Assembly (NCBI RefSeq): GCF_036898095.1
Contig: NC_090759.1
Coordinates: 21,466,497 to 21,530,496 of the forward strand
Length of the DNA: 64,000 nucleotides
Direction: 5' to 3'
DNA from: Palaemon carinicauda
Lineage: Eukaryota; Arthropoda; Malacostraca; Decapoda; Palaemonidae
The notes beneath the pieces are model-generated. The model was given only the letters and a program-made list of their open reading frames with translations, was not told the origin of the DNA and did no database searches. The position numbers were made by a program, and so were the translations under genes. This document shows, piece by piece, positions 11,071-21,143 of the stretch. Position 1 is the first letter of the stretch; every line of letters begins with the position of its first letter.

Positions 11071-12005
11071 GCGAGTTTCTGTGGCCGGTGTCTGGGAGAG
11101 GGCATCCCTCCACTCGATGCCGCTTCCAGCAATAGCGGAGCCCCTAGTGGGATTGCGGGATAAATATGCCTTTCAGTTTCGACTGTGAAAGGCTATCTCT
11201 CAGCCTTAAGTCTTGCCTCCTGGCTCTTGGGGCAAACATTTCTCCCCCGCTGGAACTCTTCCTTCGCATGCGAAGCCTTGTCCTCTCCTGCCCTCAGTCG
11301 AAGGTGAGACCTCCTCCTTGGGACGTGGTTCGAGTCCTCGAGTCTCTAAAAGAGACCCCCTGACGAACCACTATATAAGTCCCCAGGCCACCACCTTTCT
11401 GGGTAGACAGTGTTCCTGCTAGCTTATCTTCAGCCAAGCGAGTCACATGGTCTCTCTTACGACTTCACCCATTCAGGGGGTTAGGGGGAGGCATCATTCA
11501 GGTTCGTCCCTGAGGTTTGTTGCCGAGACTCAGAATCCGGGAGTGCCGGACTCGCTATTCGACTTCTTCCAGGGTTCGAGTCTCCGTCCTGTAACAGATG
11601 ACTCAGACCATCTCCTACCTTGCCGGTAGGGAGTCCGAGCTGGCATCTTCAGAGAACAGCTGCAGTTCGTCTCCAGGCTCAAGTCTCGTTCGTGGATCCT
11701 GGGTAACAAGGAGAGGGGTCTCCAGGAGTACCATCTCGGCCCGGTTTCGCAGGGTGCTACACCCTGCCTTGAATCCTGACCCTTCTCCGTCGCATCGCCC
11801 TAGAGCCCATGATGTCAGGGGCTTAGATACGTCCCTGCCCTTCATGGAGCATCTTTCAGTGATGCAGGACCTACAAGTGGGGATGTTGAAGCGTCAGACC
11901 TTCTCAGCCCCTTACCTGCAAGACGTGACCCACAGTAGGCTCGATACGTTTCTATCGGCCCTGTGGTGGCTTCGCAACAGCTGGTCTAAACCTCAGGCTC
12001 CTTGA
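11070..12005 (+). pseudogene. D2 tyrosine recombinase (YR), degraded
   Basis: The YR of DIRS elements carries out integration of a circular DNA intermediate. Recognisable parts: an N-terminal SLSLKS segment (about 11190), box I SAKRV with the catalytic Arg (about 11430), box II AHDVRG with the His-x2-Arg pair (about 11805), and the nucleophile context PYLQDVTH (about 11915). Frames change several times between these boxes. D2's right non-coding end follows, interrupted by Tigger-1. Confidence 0.75.
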
Positions 12006-12189
12006 TGGACAAGTAACAGAAGGTTGAGGGCATTGTTACCTGGTGTTAATGTGCATGAATGAAAAGATCTGTCTGGCCCTTATTCTTTTCTTCATCCTCT
12101 CCTCCCACGGAGAAAACAGCATCCTGGGTTCTCTGCGCAGCTGACCTCAAACCACTGCAAGTAGACCATGCTTCCTTGTGTTCCTAGTA
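12006..12189 (+). other. D2 3' non-coding segment before Tigger-1
   Basis: This matches D1 (about 27710-27905) and D3 (about 54650-54840), including 'gttgagggcattgttacctgg' and 'gctgacctcaaaccactgca'. Confidence 0.7.
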
Positions 12190-12305
12190 CAGTGATACCT
12201 CTGGATACGAAAGTTTCTGCTTACGAAAAATTCAGGATACGAAAAGTGATTCGAAGATTTTTATGCCCCCAGTATACGAATAAAATTTCAGGATACGAAA
12301 ACCTT
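12190..12305 (+). repeat. Tigger-1 left terminal inverted repeat and subterminal motifs
   Basis: After the terminal CAGTGATACC, the motif GGATACGAAA or a variant recurs four or five times within about 115 bp. It recurs at the right end in both orientations. Such iterated motifs are plausible transposase binding sites (inference). Confidence 0.8.
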
Positions 12306-12713
12306 ACGAGATCCCAACTCTTCGCCGAGAGTAATTTTAAAAAGCATGCGCCGCCAGACTTTGAACTTGAGTAGACTCACTTACAGCCTCCCGCTCACCC
12401 ATTGGTTATCTCCCTACTCAGACGCTAGCTGACGCCATAAGATCCTGCTTTCCTATTTGTCGGCAACTATCCCAGCTTGCTTACGCACGGGCGTTCATCT
12501 CTCTCTCTCTCTCTTTTCGTTCCGACCGCGGTATCGTTAACAGACATTGTGTGCTTTCGCTTGTTTGAAGTAGTGTTAATATACAGTACATTCGTATGCC
12601 ACGTGTTATCATTATTAAACATTCGTTACTGTGCACTGTACTGTATTAGTGTTTACTATACATAGTACTGTATATAACGTACGTAGTGTTTTATATTACG
12701 TATTACTGTAGCC

Positions 12714-14569
12714 ATGGGTCCCAAGAATGTTGCCGAAGGAAGGAAGAAGAAGACGATGCTCTCGATGGAGACGAAACTTGAAGTCGTAAAAAAGTACGAG
12801 TCTGGCATGCGTTTAAGTGCGATCGCCAAGGAGTATGGCCGGAATCCATCTACGATAGGCACCATCCTGAAGCAGAAGGCGGCCATAAAAGCAGCGACAC
12901 CTTCTAAGGGCGTCACTATTTTCTCCAACAAGAGAACCCACGTGCATGACGAGATGGAGAGGCTGCTTCTTGTGTAGATCAAGGACAAAGAGATCTCAGG
13001 AGACACCATCACTGAGACTACAATTTGCCAGAAGGCCTCCGCCATTTTCGGTGATCTCGTGCGTTCTCAGGCCGAAGAAGGGGCAGGAGAAGGAACATCC
13101 CAGCAGGAACCCCCAGAGTTCAAGGCTTCTCGTGGGTGGTTCGAGAAATTCAGGAAAAGGACTGGCATTCATTCAGTGGTACGGCATGGGGAGGCAGCCA
13201 GCTTGGACACGAAGGCCGCCGAAGCCTTTGTTAAAACGTTCGACGAGTTGACTCTGCAGGAAGGCTACAGTTCTCAGCAAGTTTTCAATTGCGACGAAAC
13301 TGGACTTTTTTGGGAAGAAAATGCCTCGTCGGACGTTCATCACGGCGGAGGAGAAGAGGCTACCCGGACATAAGCCTATGAAGGACAGGCTTACCCTTGC
13401 TTTTTGTGCAAACGCCAGTGGGGACTGCAAGATAAAGCCCCTGCTGGTGTACCATTCAGAAAATCCCCAAGCCTTCAAAGCCCACAAAGTCATCAAGGAG
13501 AACCTTCCCGTGATGTGGAGGGCGAATGCTAAAGCCTGGGTAACGAGGCAACTTTTCATTGATTGGGTGAATGTCTGCTTCGGTCCGACTGTCCGAAAAT
13601 ATTTGGAAGAAAAGCGCCTCCCTATGAAATGTCTGCTGGTGTTGGACAATGCTCCAGCTCACTCTCCTGGCCTCGAGGAATATCTTCTGGCCGAGTATTC
13701 CTTCATAAAGGTCCTATATCTACCGCCTAACACCACCCCTCTCCTCCAGCCCATGGACCAGCAAATTATTTCAAATTTTAAAAAATTGTACACGAAGCAT
13801 CTCTTCCAGAGATGTTTCCAAGTCACAGAGTACAAACCTCACTCTGCGTGAATTTTGGAAAGATCACTTTAACATCGTGATAATCCTCAAACTCATCGAT
13901 CTTGCTTGGCAGGAAGTTTCGAGGCGTACCCTGAACTCATCTTGGAGGAAGCTGTGGCCTGATGCTGTCTCTGCACGAGACTTCGAGGGGTTCGGGAAGC
14001 CTGGAGGCAAAGCCGAGATCGTTGACGATCCTGAACCAATTCAGCAGTCTGAGGTGGCTGACATCGTACATCTTGGTACGTCCATGGGGCTGGAAGTTAG
14101 CGCGGAGAATATAGATGAACTTATCGAGGAGCACCACGAGGAGTTGACGACGGACGACCTGAAGGAGTTGGAGACGATGTAAGTGAGTGATGTTCAAGAG
14201 CAGTTCTCTAGCGGTGATGAGGAGGATGTTACACCTTTGAAAACGGCAGACATCAAGGAAATTCTCGCATGTTTCCATAAAATGGCAGACTACGTCGAAA
14301 AGGAACATCCAGAAAAAGTTTATACCAACCGTGCGCTTCAACACTGCAATGACGTTTGCCTAACGCATTTTAGAAACGTGTTGAAAAGTAGGCAGAAACA
14401 AGCTTCAATGGATAGTTTCTTATTAAAGAGGCCAGTGGTATTAGTAGGCCAAGACGAAGGTGAAAGTGAAGAAAAAAAACAGAAAAGAGGAAGTGATGAA
14501 GAAATAGAAGGTGATGGTAAAGAAAAGAAACAGAAAAAAGAAAGTGATGAAGAAGTAGAAGAGATTTAG
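12714..14569 (+). pseudogene. Tigger-1 transposase (DDD), two stops and two frameshifts
   Basis: Starts MGPKNVAEG at 12714 with a Psq-type helix-turn-helix (KLEVVKKYESG...IAKEYGRNPSTI). An amber stop at 12975 sits where the intact relative has Trp. A CenpB-type DNA-binding part (ASRGWFEKFRKRTGIHSVVRHGE) precedes the DDE domain: CDETGLFW (first Asp), VLDNAPAHSPG (second Asp) and NTTPLLQPMDQ (third Asp). There is one extra base near 13310, a missing base near 13830, and a stop at 14180. The C-terminus is acidic and Lys-rich. All three catalytic Asp remain, so inactivation is by stops and frameshifts. Confidence 0.92.
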
Positions 14570-15234
14570 AAAATATGAAAAACGTAAAGTTATAAAAAAG
14601 CAAAAGAAAAAAATTCATTTTTAAGTTTTACGTTACCGTTAAGTGTTAAAGTAATTTTTTCTTTCATTTTATAGTTTTCCATACGTAATGTTAAGTGTTA
14701 ATTATTTCTGCCATTTTTTTATTTCGTAAAGTTTAAGTGTTAATGTGTCAAGTGTGTAAATTACTGTACGTAGTCTGTCACTTGTTACGTTTTCTGCCTT
14801 ATGCCATCCTCCTCTGCCGCGACTTCGCTATCGGACATCATCTCAATCAAAAGGTAAGTTAGAACTTTTTTGTTACACTAATTAACTGTAACCTTTTTTT
14901 CAGAGTACGGGTATCAATCCTTAATTTAGGTGTACGTACAGGTAACAATACACTTTCACTGATTTAAATGCTTTACATAAAGTACCGTAACTTTTATACA
15001 GTAGTAAAGAAAACGGACCGTTTTCTTAGGGCTTGGGGGGAATAACTTGGCTATAACTACATTATTGAATAATCTCATAGTGGTTTCTGGAATGGATTAG
15101 GCTGTTTTTAACGGTTGGGTTAATTATTGAATGATAGAAATGGCTGCATTGCATGTTTATTACTACATTTTAGCGTGTTTATGGAAGAAAAGGTGTCTTC
15201 TCTTAAGGCTTGGAACGGATTAGGCTATTTACAT
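14570..15234 (+). other. Tigger-1 3' untranslated region
   Basis: AT-rich, no gene. It sits between the transposase stop and the right subterminal GGATACG motifs. Confidence 0.6.
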
Positions 15235-15318
15235 GTAAAACGCGACTCAGGATACGAAAAAATCAGGATACGAAACCGTATCCTGAACGGATTACTTTCG
15301 TATCCTGAGGCATCACTG
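15235..15318 (-). repeat. Tigger-1 right terminal inverted repeat
   Basis: It contains the terminal ATCACTG and at least four GGATACG/CGTATCC motifs in both orientations, so this end is itself partly palindromic (ACGAAACCGTATCCTG). Confidence 0.85.
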
Positions 15319-15320
15319 TA

Positions 15321-15950
15321 TTAGGTGTAATACTGTCATGTCCCCATACCCTGACGAGGTGGTATTGGGAGAGTCCTAGCCTGGATTTCCTTCTGAGGGA
15401 CTCCAGGGCAACTACCTGGGACAAGTCACTCTTTACCTTCGCACACACCTTAAGTAGGCCGCGGCAGTTTCACAACCGCCAGCGAGGAGCAGGGATTCCC
15501 TATTGTCCGAGTACTTGATCGCTCGAATATGGAATCCCCGGGCAAGGCAAAGCCAGTAGGGCCGGGACTTACCACCCTTCCTAAGGGTTAAGTCACCCCA
15601 TGTAAATAGCGTGGTTTGTATTTCAGTTACGGAACAAATGACATTCGTAGATAATTTGTATTTTTCCTAACTATACAAACCTTAGCTATTCACAGTTATG
15701 TGCCCACCAGCCCTGTCCCCCAAGATAAGTCCTGCCTCTAAGTAAAGTGGAGTATTCTCCGGTGTGTGTGAGGGAGAGGGGTAGCTAGCTACCCCCCCCC
15801 CCCCCCCCCCGCTAACTAGCGGCGAGGTAGGAAACCCTCGTTAAAACTTTTATAGCTCGTCGTTCATCTACGCCGAAGTAATTACCCCATGTAAATAGGT
15901 AAGGTTTGTATAGTTAGGAAAAATACAAATTATCCACAAATTTGTCATTT
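15321..15950 (+). repeat. D2 3' end: internal complementary region and right inverted repeat
   Basis: The ICR at about 15605-15660 reads (complement) ACGAATGTCATTTGTTCCG, that is, the right end joined to the left end through TTT. The right ITR follows to 15947 and contains a run of about 20 C near 15791 and GTAGCTAGCTAC. In DIRS elements the ICR is used to restore the ends during replication (established for DIRS-1). Confidence 0.85.
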
Positions 15951-16912
15951 TCCACGCGCCGATAGTTTTCCGCTCGCCCGATGATAGTTTTTCATCTCGC
16001 GTGCCGATAGTTTTCCGCTCGCCCGATGATAGTTTTTCATCTCGCGTGCCGATAGTTTTCCGCGCGCGTGCCGATAGTTTTCCGCGCGCGTGCCGATAGT
16101 TTTCCGCGCGCGTGCCGATAGTTTTCCGCGCGCGTGCCGATAGTTTTCCGCGCGCGTGCCGATAGTTTTCCGCGCGCGTGCCGATAGTTTTCCGCGCGCG
16201 TGCCGATAGTTTTCCGCGCGCGTGCCGATAGTTTTCCGCGCGCGTGCCGATAGTTTTCCGCGCGCGTGCCGATAGTTTTCCGCGCGCGTGCCGATAGTTT
16301 TCCGCGCGCGTGCCGATAGTTTTCCGCGCGCGTGCCGATAGTTTTCCGCGCGCGTGCCGATAGTTTTCCGCGCGCGTGCCGATAGTTTTCCGCGCGCGTG
16401 CCGATAGTTTTCCGCGCGCGTGCCGATAGTTTTCCGCGCGCGTGCCGATAGTTTTCCGCGCGCGTGCCGATAGTTTTCCGCGCGCGTGCCGATAGTTTTC
16501 CGCGCGCGTGCCGATAGTTTTCCGCGCGCGTGCCGATAGTTTTCCGCGCGCGTGCCGATAGTTTTCCGCGCGCGTGCCGATAGTTTTCCGCGCGCGTGCC
16601 GATAGTTTTCCGCGCGCGTGCCGATAGTTTTCCGCGCGCGTGCCGATAGTTTTCCGCGCGCGTGCCGATAGTTTTCCGCGCGCGTGCCGATAGTTTTCCG
16701 CGCGCGTGCCGATAGTTTTCCGCGCGCGTGCCGATAGTTTTCCGCGCGCGTGCCGATAGTTTTCCGCGCGCGTGCCGATAGTTTTCCGCGCGCGTGCCGA
16801 TAGTTTTCCGCGCGCGTGCCGATAGTTTTCCGCGCGCGTGCCGATAGTTTTCCGCGCGCGTGCCGATAGTTTTCCGCGCGCGTGCCGATAGTTTTCCGCG
16901 CGCGTGCCAACA
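15951..16912 (+). repeat. 22-bp minisatellite of D1, about 40 copies
   Basis: The unit is GTGCCGATAGTTTTCC plus GCGCGC. The first units (15951-16065) are diverged (CTCGCCCGATGATAG, CATCTCGCG); from about 16066 to 16905 the array is nearly identical. The long minus-strand frame across it repeats every 66 nt and is an artefact. Each unit includes a 10-bp alternating purine-pyrimidine tract (GCGCGCGTGC). Confidence 0.95.
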
Positions 16913-17130
16913 TTCTGGTACGTGAGTACGGGCTAACGATCTTTTATTTTCGCCCGCACGGGCTCTTCATTTTGATCCTGCACGCCCGCGCGCGAAATGT
17001 TCGCGCTCACAAGTGCGCAATCTGATTCCTGCGCACTCTTATGAAGTCTCACCCTTGCAAATGCCCTCGCGCGCGAGCGCGCCAGCAGTCTCCCGCACGC
17101 GAGCCCTGGGTATTCCCTATCGCGCGCTCC
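16913..17130 (+). other. D1 sequence between minisatellites
   Basis: GC-rich degenerate repeats with CGCGCG; no gene seen. Confidence 0.5.
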
Positions 17131-17405
17131 CCAGCACAGTCTCCAGCGCGCTCCCCAGCACAGTCGCCAGCGCGCTCCCCAGCACAGTCGCCAGCGCGCT
17201 CCCCAGCACAGTCGCCAGCGCGCTCCCCAGCACAGTCGCCAGCGCGCTCCCCAGCACAGTCGCCAGCGCGCTCCCCAGCACAGTCGCCAGCGCGCTCCCC
17301 AGCACAGTCGCCAGCGCGCTCCCCAGCACAGTCGCCAGCGCGCTCCCCAGCACAGTCGCCAGCGCGCTCCCCAGCACAGTCGCCAGCGCGCTCCCCAGCA
17401 CAATC
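17131..17405 (+). repeat. 24-bp minisatellite of D1, about 11 copies
   Basis: The unit contains GCGCGCTCCCCAGCACAGTC plus GCCA. It reads in frame as an 8-residue repeat on both strands, so the open frames across it are not evidence of a protein. Confidence 0.95.
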
Positions 17406-17583
17406 GCCAATACCCTTCCACGCGCGAGGCTGCAGGACAACGCGCGGTAAGGGCGCCATCACTGCATTCCCCCAACCTGCAAGCGCAGAACAGCGCGCTT
17501 GCCGGTAGGGGGGAAGGTTCCAGAAAGTTCCAGGGACATTTCTTCCTTATCTTCTTTCTTCTTAAAGGTGACTCCCCCTCCAG

Positions 17584-18321
17584 ATGGAGTGTCTGACAGT
17601 GCAGCCTTCAGCCGGCAGTCCTGGTTCTAATCAGAGCGGTAGCACAGGCTTTGAAGCCTGTTCTCTCTTAGTTGGGCCACAAATCCTTGGCTGCATCTAC
17701 TCCCCTGAAGAGGAAAAGAGGAGTTTCGGACGTGGTAACTTCTCCGAGGACGAAGCTGTCTTCTCGTAAGTCTTGAGGTAGGCACCCTCCCCCCTCAGAC
17801 TTTTCTCCCTCCCCTTCGGACGAGGATTTCCCGTCCTCAGGGGAGTCACGTGAGGTGAGACGTTCCCCCTATCACACCATTGAGGGAAACCCCACCTCGC
17901 GCAGTAAAGTCTTCTCGAATAGGGTGAAGAAGAGCCTGCCTCCATCATTGTTGGAGTCCTGCATCCCTCCCAGGAGGGAGTTGAAGGACTCCAAGACAGT
18001 ACCGGGAGGCCCCTAGCACCGAAATCTACAGGCTCAGACATTCTTCCGTTATGGGAACGAACCTGTTTGAGCCTTAGGACGTGGAGCAGGCTGCTGAGAG
18101 GTGGAGGAAGTCACCAAGACTCCCTCCTACATAGGGCTTTGACATTCAAGCCCTATAAACTTCCAGCACCCCAGCAGCCACGTCCCACCAAGACCACGAA
18201 ACCAACAACGGCAGCGAAGACAGTGGTGTCTAAGCCTTTTCCGGTCAAGGACAAGAAAGGTAAGAAGTCATCCAGGGGAGGGAAGAATCCTAGAGGGAGC
18301 AGCCGAGGCCGCAAACGCTAG
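17584..18321 (+). pseudogene. D1 gag-like gene, broken
   Basis: Two fragments. An N-terminal frame starts MECLTVQPSAG at 17584 and stops at 17769. A C-terminal frame (18067-18321) has a conserved 'MSLRTWSRLLRG' region and ends in a strongly basic tail (KPFPVKDKKGKKSSRGGK...RGRKR). Basic C-termini are usual for DIRS gag-like proteins that bind nucleic acid. It lies directly upstream of the RT gene, as expected. Confidence 0.6.
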
Positions 18322-18349
18322 GATTGGCAGTCTCCCTGCATGTCCACCA

Positions 18350-20070
18350 GTGGAGGGATGCCTACAAGGTTGCGCAGACAGGTGGCAGCAACTCGGGGCC
18401 GATTCCTGGACGATTTCCGTAATCAGTCAGAGATATCGCGTCCCGTTCACAACATCTCTACCTCCCCTGAGGACGAATCCGGTGTCATTTAGCTCCCTTG
18501 CCATGGGATCAGCAAGGGGGCGGGTCCTTAGGGCAGAGGTCCAGATTAAAGCAAACTCCGTTCAACTTGGAGACCGCAAACACGGTCAGACTTGCAGTGA
18601 AACCGCAAGACTTCATGTGTATACTGGATCTGAAGGATGAAGTATCTTCCAGATCCCAATCCATCCATCTTTAAGGAAGTACTTAGGATTCAGCCTAGAC
18701 CACAAGGGGTACCAGTTCAAGGTGCTGTGTTTCGGTCTCTCCACAGCACCACAGGGTTTCACCAGAAGTGTTCACCCTAATATCATCGTGGGCACACAGG
18801 ATCGGCATCCGTCTCCTCCGTTATCTGGATGATTGGCTGATCCTAGCAGACTCGGAGTCATCCCTTCTTCGACACCGAGACAAACTTCTAGGACTGTGCC
18901 AGAATCTGGGGATCATGGTAAATCTCGAGAAGTCCTCTCTGCTTCCCACTCAAATTCTGGTTTACCTAGGCATGATTATAGACACCAATCTCCACAAAGC
19001 CTTCCCATCAGACGACAGGATAGCAAGGCTGAGAGGGGTCGCAAGCTCTTTCCTGAGACGAGAAGAGCTTCCAACCCAATCGTGGTTACGTCTCCTCGGT
19101 CACCTTTCATCCTTGGCTCGTCTAGTTCCCAACAATCGCCTCAGGATGAGATCTCTCCAGTGGCGGCTCAAGTCCCGGTGGAATCAAGGTTGCGATTCCC
19201 CGGACGTCATGATCCCTATGGGCCCTGCGGAATGGTCGGACCGCCAGTGGTGGGTGACAGACGAGAACCTACGAAGAGGAGTGGATCTTCTCGTCCTTCC
19301 CCCGGATTGAATGCTGTTTTCGGACGCCTCAAAGAAAGGGGGGGGGGGCACGTTCTGTACCACAGGACCTCAGGCTTGTGATCAGAATCAGATAAGTTCC
19401 TCCATTTAAATCGTCTAGAGATGAAGGCCGTTTTGTTGGTCCTTCAGCAGTTCTAACAATACCTGGCAGGTCACTCTGTGGTGGGGATAAGTGACAAAAC
19501 CACAGTAGTGGCTTACATCAACAAACAAGGATGTACCTTTTCGAAGTAGCTATCCCATCTTGCAGTAGAGATACTGAGATGGACCGAAGTCCGCTCGATT
19601 CTACTATCGGCGCGTTTCATTCCAGACAAGAGGAATGTGATCGCCGACAATCTGAGCAGAGCGTCTCGGATAGTGAGTAGCGAGTGGTCTTTGTGTCATC
19701 TAGTAGCCAACAAAGTCCAGACTTTGTGGGGTTCCCCGACTGTGGATCTGTTCACGACAGCGCTGATCTTCAGGATACCACTGTACTTCTCCCCAGTCCC
19801 GGATCCCAAGGCGCTCTGGCAAGATGCCTTCCAACAACGGTGGGACAACATCAACGTATACGCCTTTCCCCCGTTCTGCCTGATGAGGAGGGTGCTCAAC
19901 AAGACCAGAATACCGGTCAATTTTTCAATGACCCTCATAGCTCCGCTATGGCATCACGGGGAATGGTTTCCGGACCTTCTGCAACTCCTAACGGAATTCC
20001 GAGAGAATTCCCTCCACGACACAATCTACTCAGACAACCACATGCCAGCATCTTCCACAAAGCCATAGCT
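18350..20070 (+). pseudogene. D1 reverse transcriptase-RNase H
   Basis: RT: RPQDFMC and LDLKD (domain A, about 18600-18630, frameshifted after LKD), VLCFGLSTAP-like sequence (about 18725), then an open stretch 18768-19310 with YLDDWLILAD, where the catalytic YxDD is intact, followed by thumb/connection (WLRLLGHLSSLARLVP). RNase H starts SDASKKG near 19318, runs into eleven G, and continues with ISDKTTVVAYINKQG and IADNLSRAS (19640). The post-RNase H part (VDLFTTAL, DPKALWQDAFQQRWDNINVYAFPPF) is open to 20068. Several frameshifts and an internal stop near 19455. Confidence 0.82.
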
Positions 20071-20094
20071 TCGCTACGACTTCACGCCTATTGA

Positions 20095-20367
20095 CTATCC
20101 AGCATCTCGCTGAGAGAGGATTTTTCGCAACAAGTTGCGATTAGGATGTCTGGACATCTGCGAAAATCATCCGCATCTGTCTACCAGGCAAAATGGAAAG
20201 TCTTCTGTAGTTGGTGTCGTGGAAGGTGTATCTTTCCACTCGATGCCACTATTCCAGCAATAGCGGAGTTCCTGGTGCATTTGCCTGAAGAAAATGCGCC
20301 TTTCAGTCTCGGCGGTGAAAGGCTATCGCTCAGCCTTAAGTCTAGCCTTCAGGCTCAAAGGAATGAT
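20095..20367 (+). pseudogene. D1 tyrosine recombinase, 5' half
   Basis: N-terminal core-binding part: RKSSASVYQAKWKVFCSWC, then AIAEFLVHLPEE and SLSLKSSLQAQ. It is cut by the LINE; the 13-bp target duplication TCAAAGGAATGAT is at 20355-20367. It continues at 26926. Confidence 0.85.
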
Positions 20368-20463
20368 CCCTCTTAACGAGAGAATGCCTTGATGAAGTCA
20401 TTGGGCTTCAGCACGGCATATCATTCCCGTGCTGAAGGCTTGTGACGGGCAAGAGGGCTCTCG
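20368..20463 (+). other. Predicted pseudoknot-like fold at the LINE 5' end
   Basis: CCCTCTT (20368-20374) pairs with AAGAGGG (20451-20457). CGAGAG (20377-20382) pairs with CTCTCG (20458-20463). Between them, CTTCAGCACGG (20406-20416) and CCGTGCTGAAG (20427-20437) form an 11-bp hairpin. The first two helices cross, so together they are a pseudoknot, or else they are alternatives. All pairings are perfect Watson-Crick. Confidence 0.5.
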
Positions 20464-21143
20464 AACTGGGGAATTTCTTTTCCTCAGTTTGACTCTAAAT
20501 TTCTCTCATTCTTTTTCTATTACTTCTTATTGCTTATTCCTCCTTCATAATTATCAGCTCTCTCCAACCTTGCTGTCAAAACTCTTACCCATTTCACTGT
20601 CCAGGTTTTTTAGAGGGGACATTGTATCCATGATCGGTTTTTATTTCAAAATCAATTGTGGGAGCTGTGGTGGTCTTGCCAACTGCCCGAAAATGTTTGG
20701 ACACCTAGGAGTGTCAGTATTCCCATACTGGCATGTGGAACTATCTCGTAGGAAATTTGGCCTTCGGATTCCAGGGGTTGGCGATTTCATAGATAGGACT
20801 CTCGGCATTCTGTCCGGTTTGCCTGCCACTATGATTAGAGTGGGGATGATTGTATTCTTGAAATGCTCTCAGTCCCATCAAGTGGGTTTGGCATACACTT
20901 GAGCCACTCTAATCATAGTGGTACCATCCCCTTGTGGTAGGGTAGGGAGTGGACATTTGGTAAGCAGCTTTCACAGGTGTCATTGGTGGAGAAATTAATT
21001 CCAGGAAAGGCTAACGGTGTCCTCTTTGGAATTTCAGACGGTCTTAATTTTTTCTCTCCCTTAAACTTTATTTTTTTCCATTGTTTTTTTTTTTTTTTTT
21101 TCATTGTTATTATGACCCCTTCCCTCCCCCCAATAAATAATTA
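20464..21143 (+). other. LINE 5' untranslated region
   Basis: No long coding frame is convincing here. A second inverted pair is present: GCCACTATGATTAGAGTGG near 20824 against GAGCCACTCTAATCATAGTGG near 20901, which could fold back over about 60 nt. A T-rich run is near 21080. Confidence 0.6.

Larger units (their letters stand above)
12190..15318 (+). mobile_element. Tigger-1: Tigger/pogo-like DNA transposon in D2
   Basis: 3129 bp. The left terminus is CAGTGATACCTCTGGATACG; the right terminus, complemented, is CAGTGATGCCTCAGGATACG. TA is present on both sides (12188-12189 and 15319-15320). The unoccupied sequence is visible in paralogs: CTAGTATTAAGCTAATACTG in D3 (about 54828) and a similar one in D1 (about 27896), which confirms a TA duplication. 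It encodes one transposase in broken form. Confidence 0.95.
6552..15950 (+). mobile_element. D2: DIRS-type retrotransposon inside a D1 minisatellite
   Basis: The left end is TTT-GTTCCGTAACTGAAATACAAACC at 6552. The right end is ATTTGTCA-TTT at 15940-15950. The flanks are GCCGATAG on the left and TTTTCC plus the same repeat on the right, so the target was the TTT inside a 22-bp repeat unit of D1. The ICR at about 15600-15650 gives the joined ends. Without Tigger-1 it is about 6.3 kb. All genes are degraded. Confidence 0.88.

Noticed and set aside
12975..13830. Programmed readthrough or frameshifting in the Tigger-1 transposase
   Set aside because: Stops and indels differ from those in Tigger-2, and no conserved slippery site is present; ordinary decay explains them.
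15945..16913. 322-codon open frame on the minus strand
   Set aside because: It consists only of a 22-bp DNA repeat read with a 66-nt period; no domain, no start context.
5990..17405. Regular direct repeats resembling a CRISPR array
   Set aside because: Units are contiguous without unique spacers, and the context is eukaryotic transposons.
17013..17508. Four overlapping open frames on both strands
   Set aside because: All arise from the 24-bp repeat, which lacks stops in several frames.
20368..20463. Firm call of an HDV-like ribozyme
   Set aside because: The crossing helices are there, but P4, J4-2 and the usual first-pair G-U are not evident; kept only as a hypothesis.
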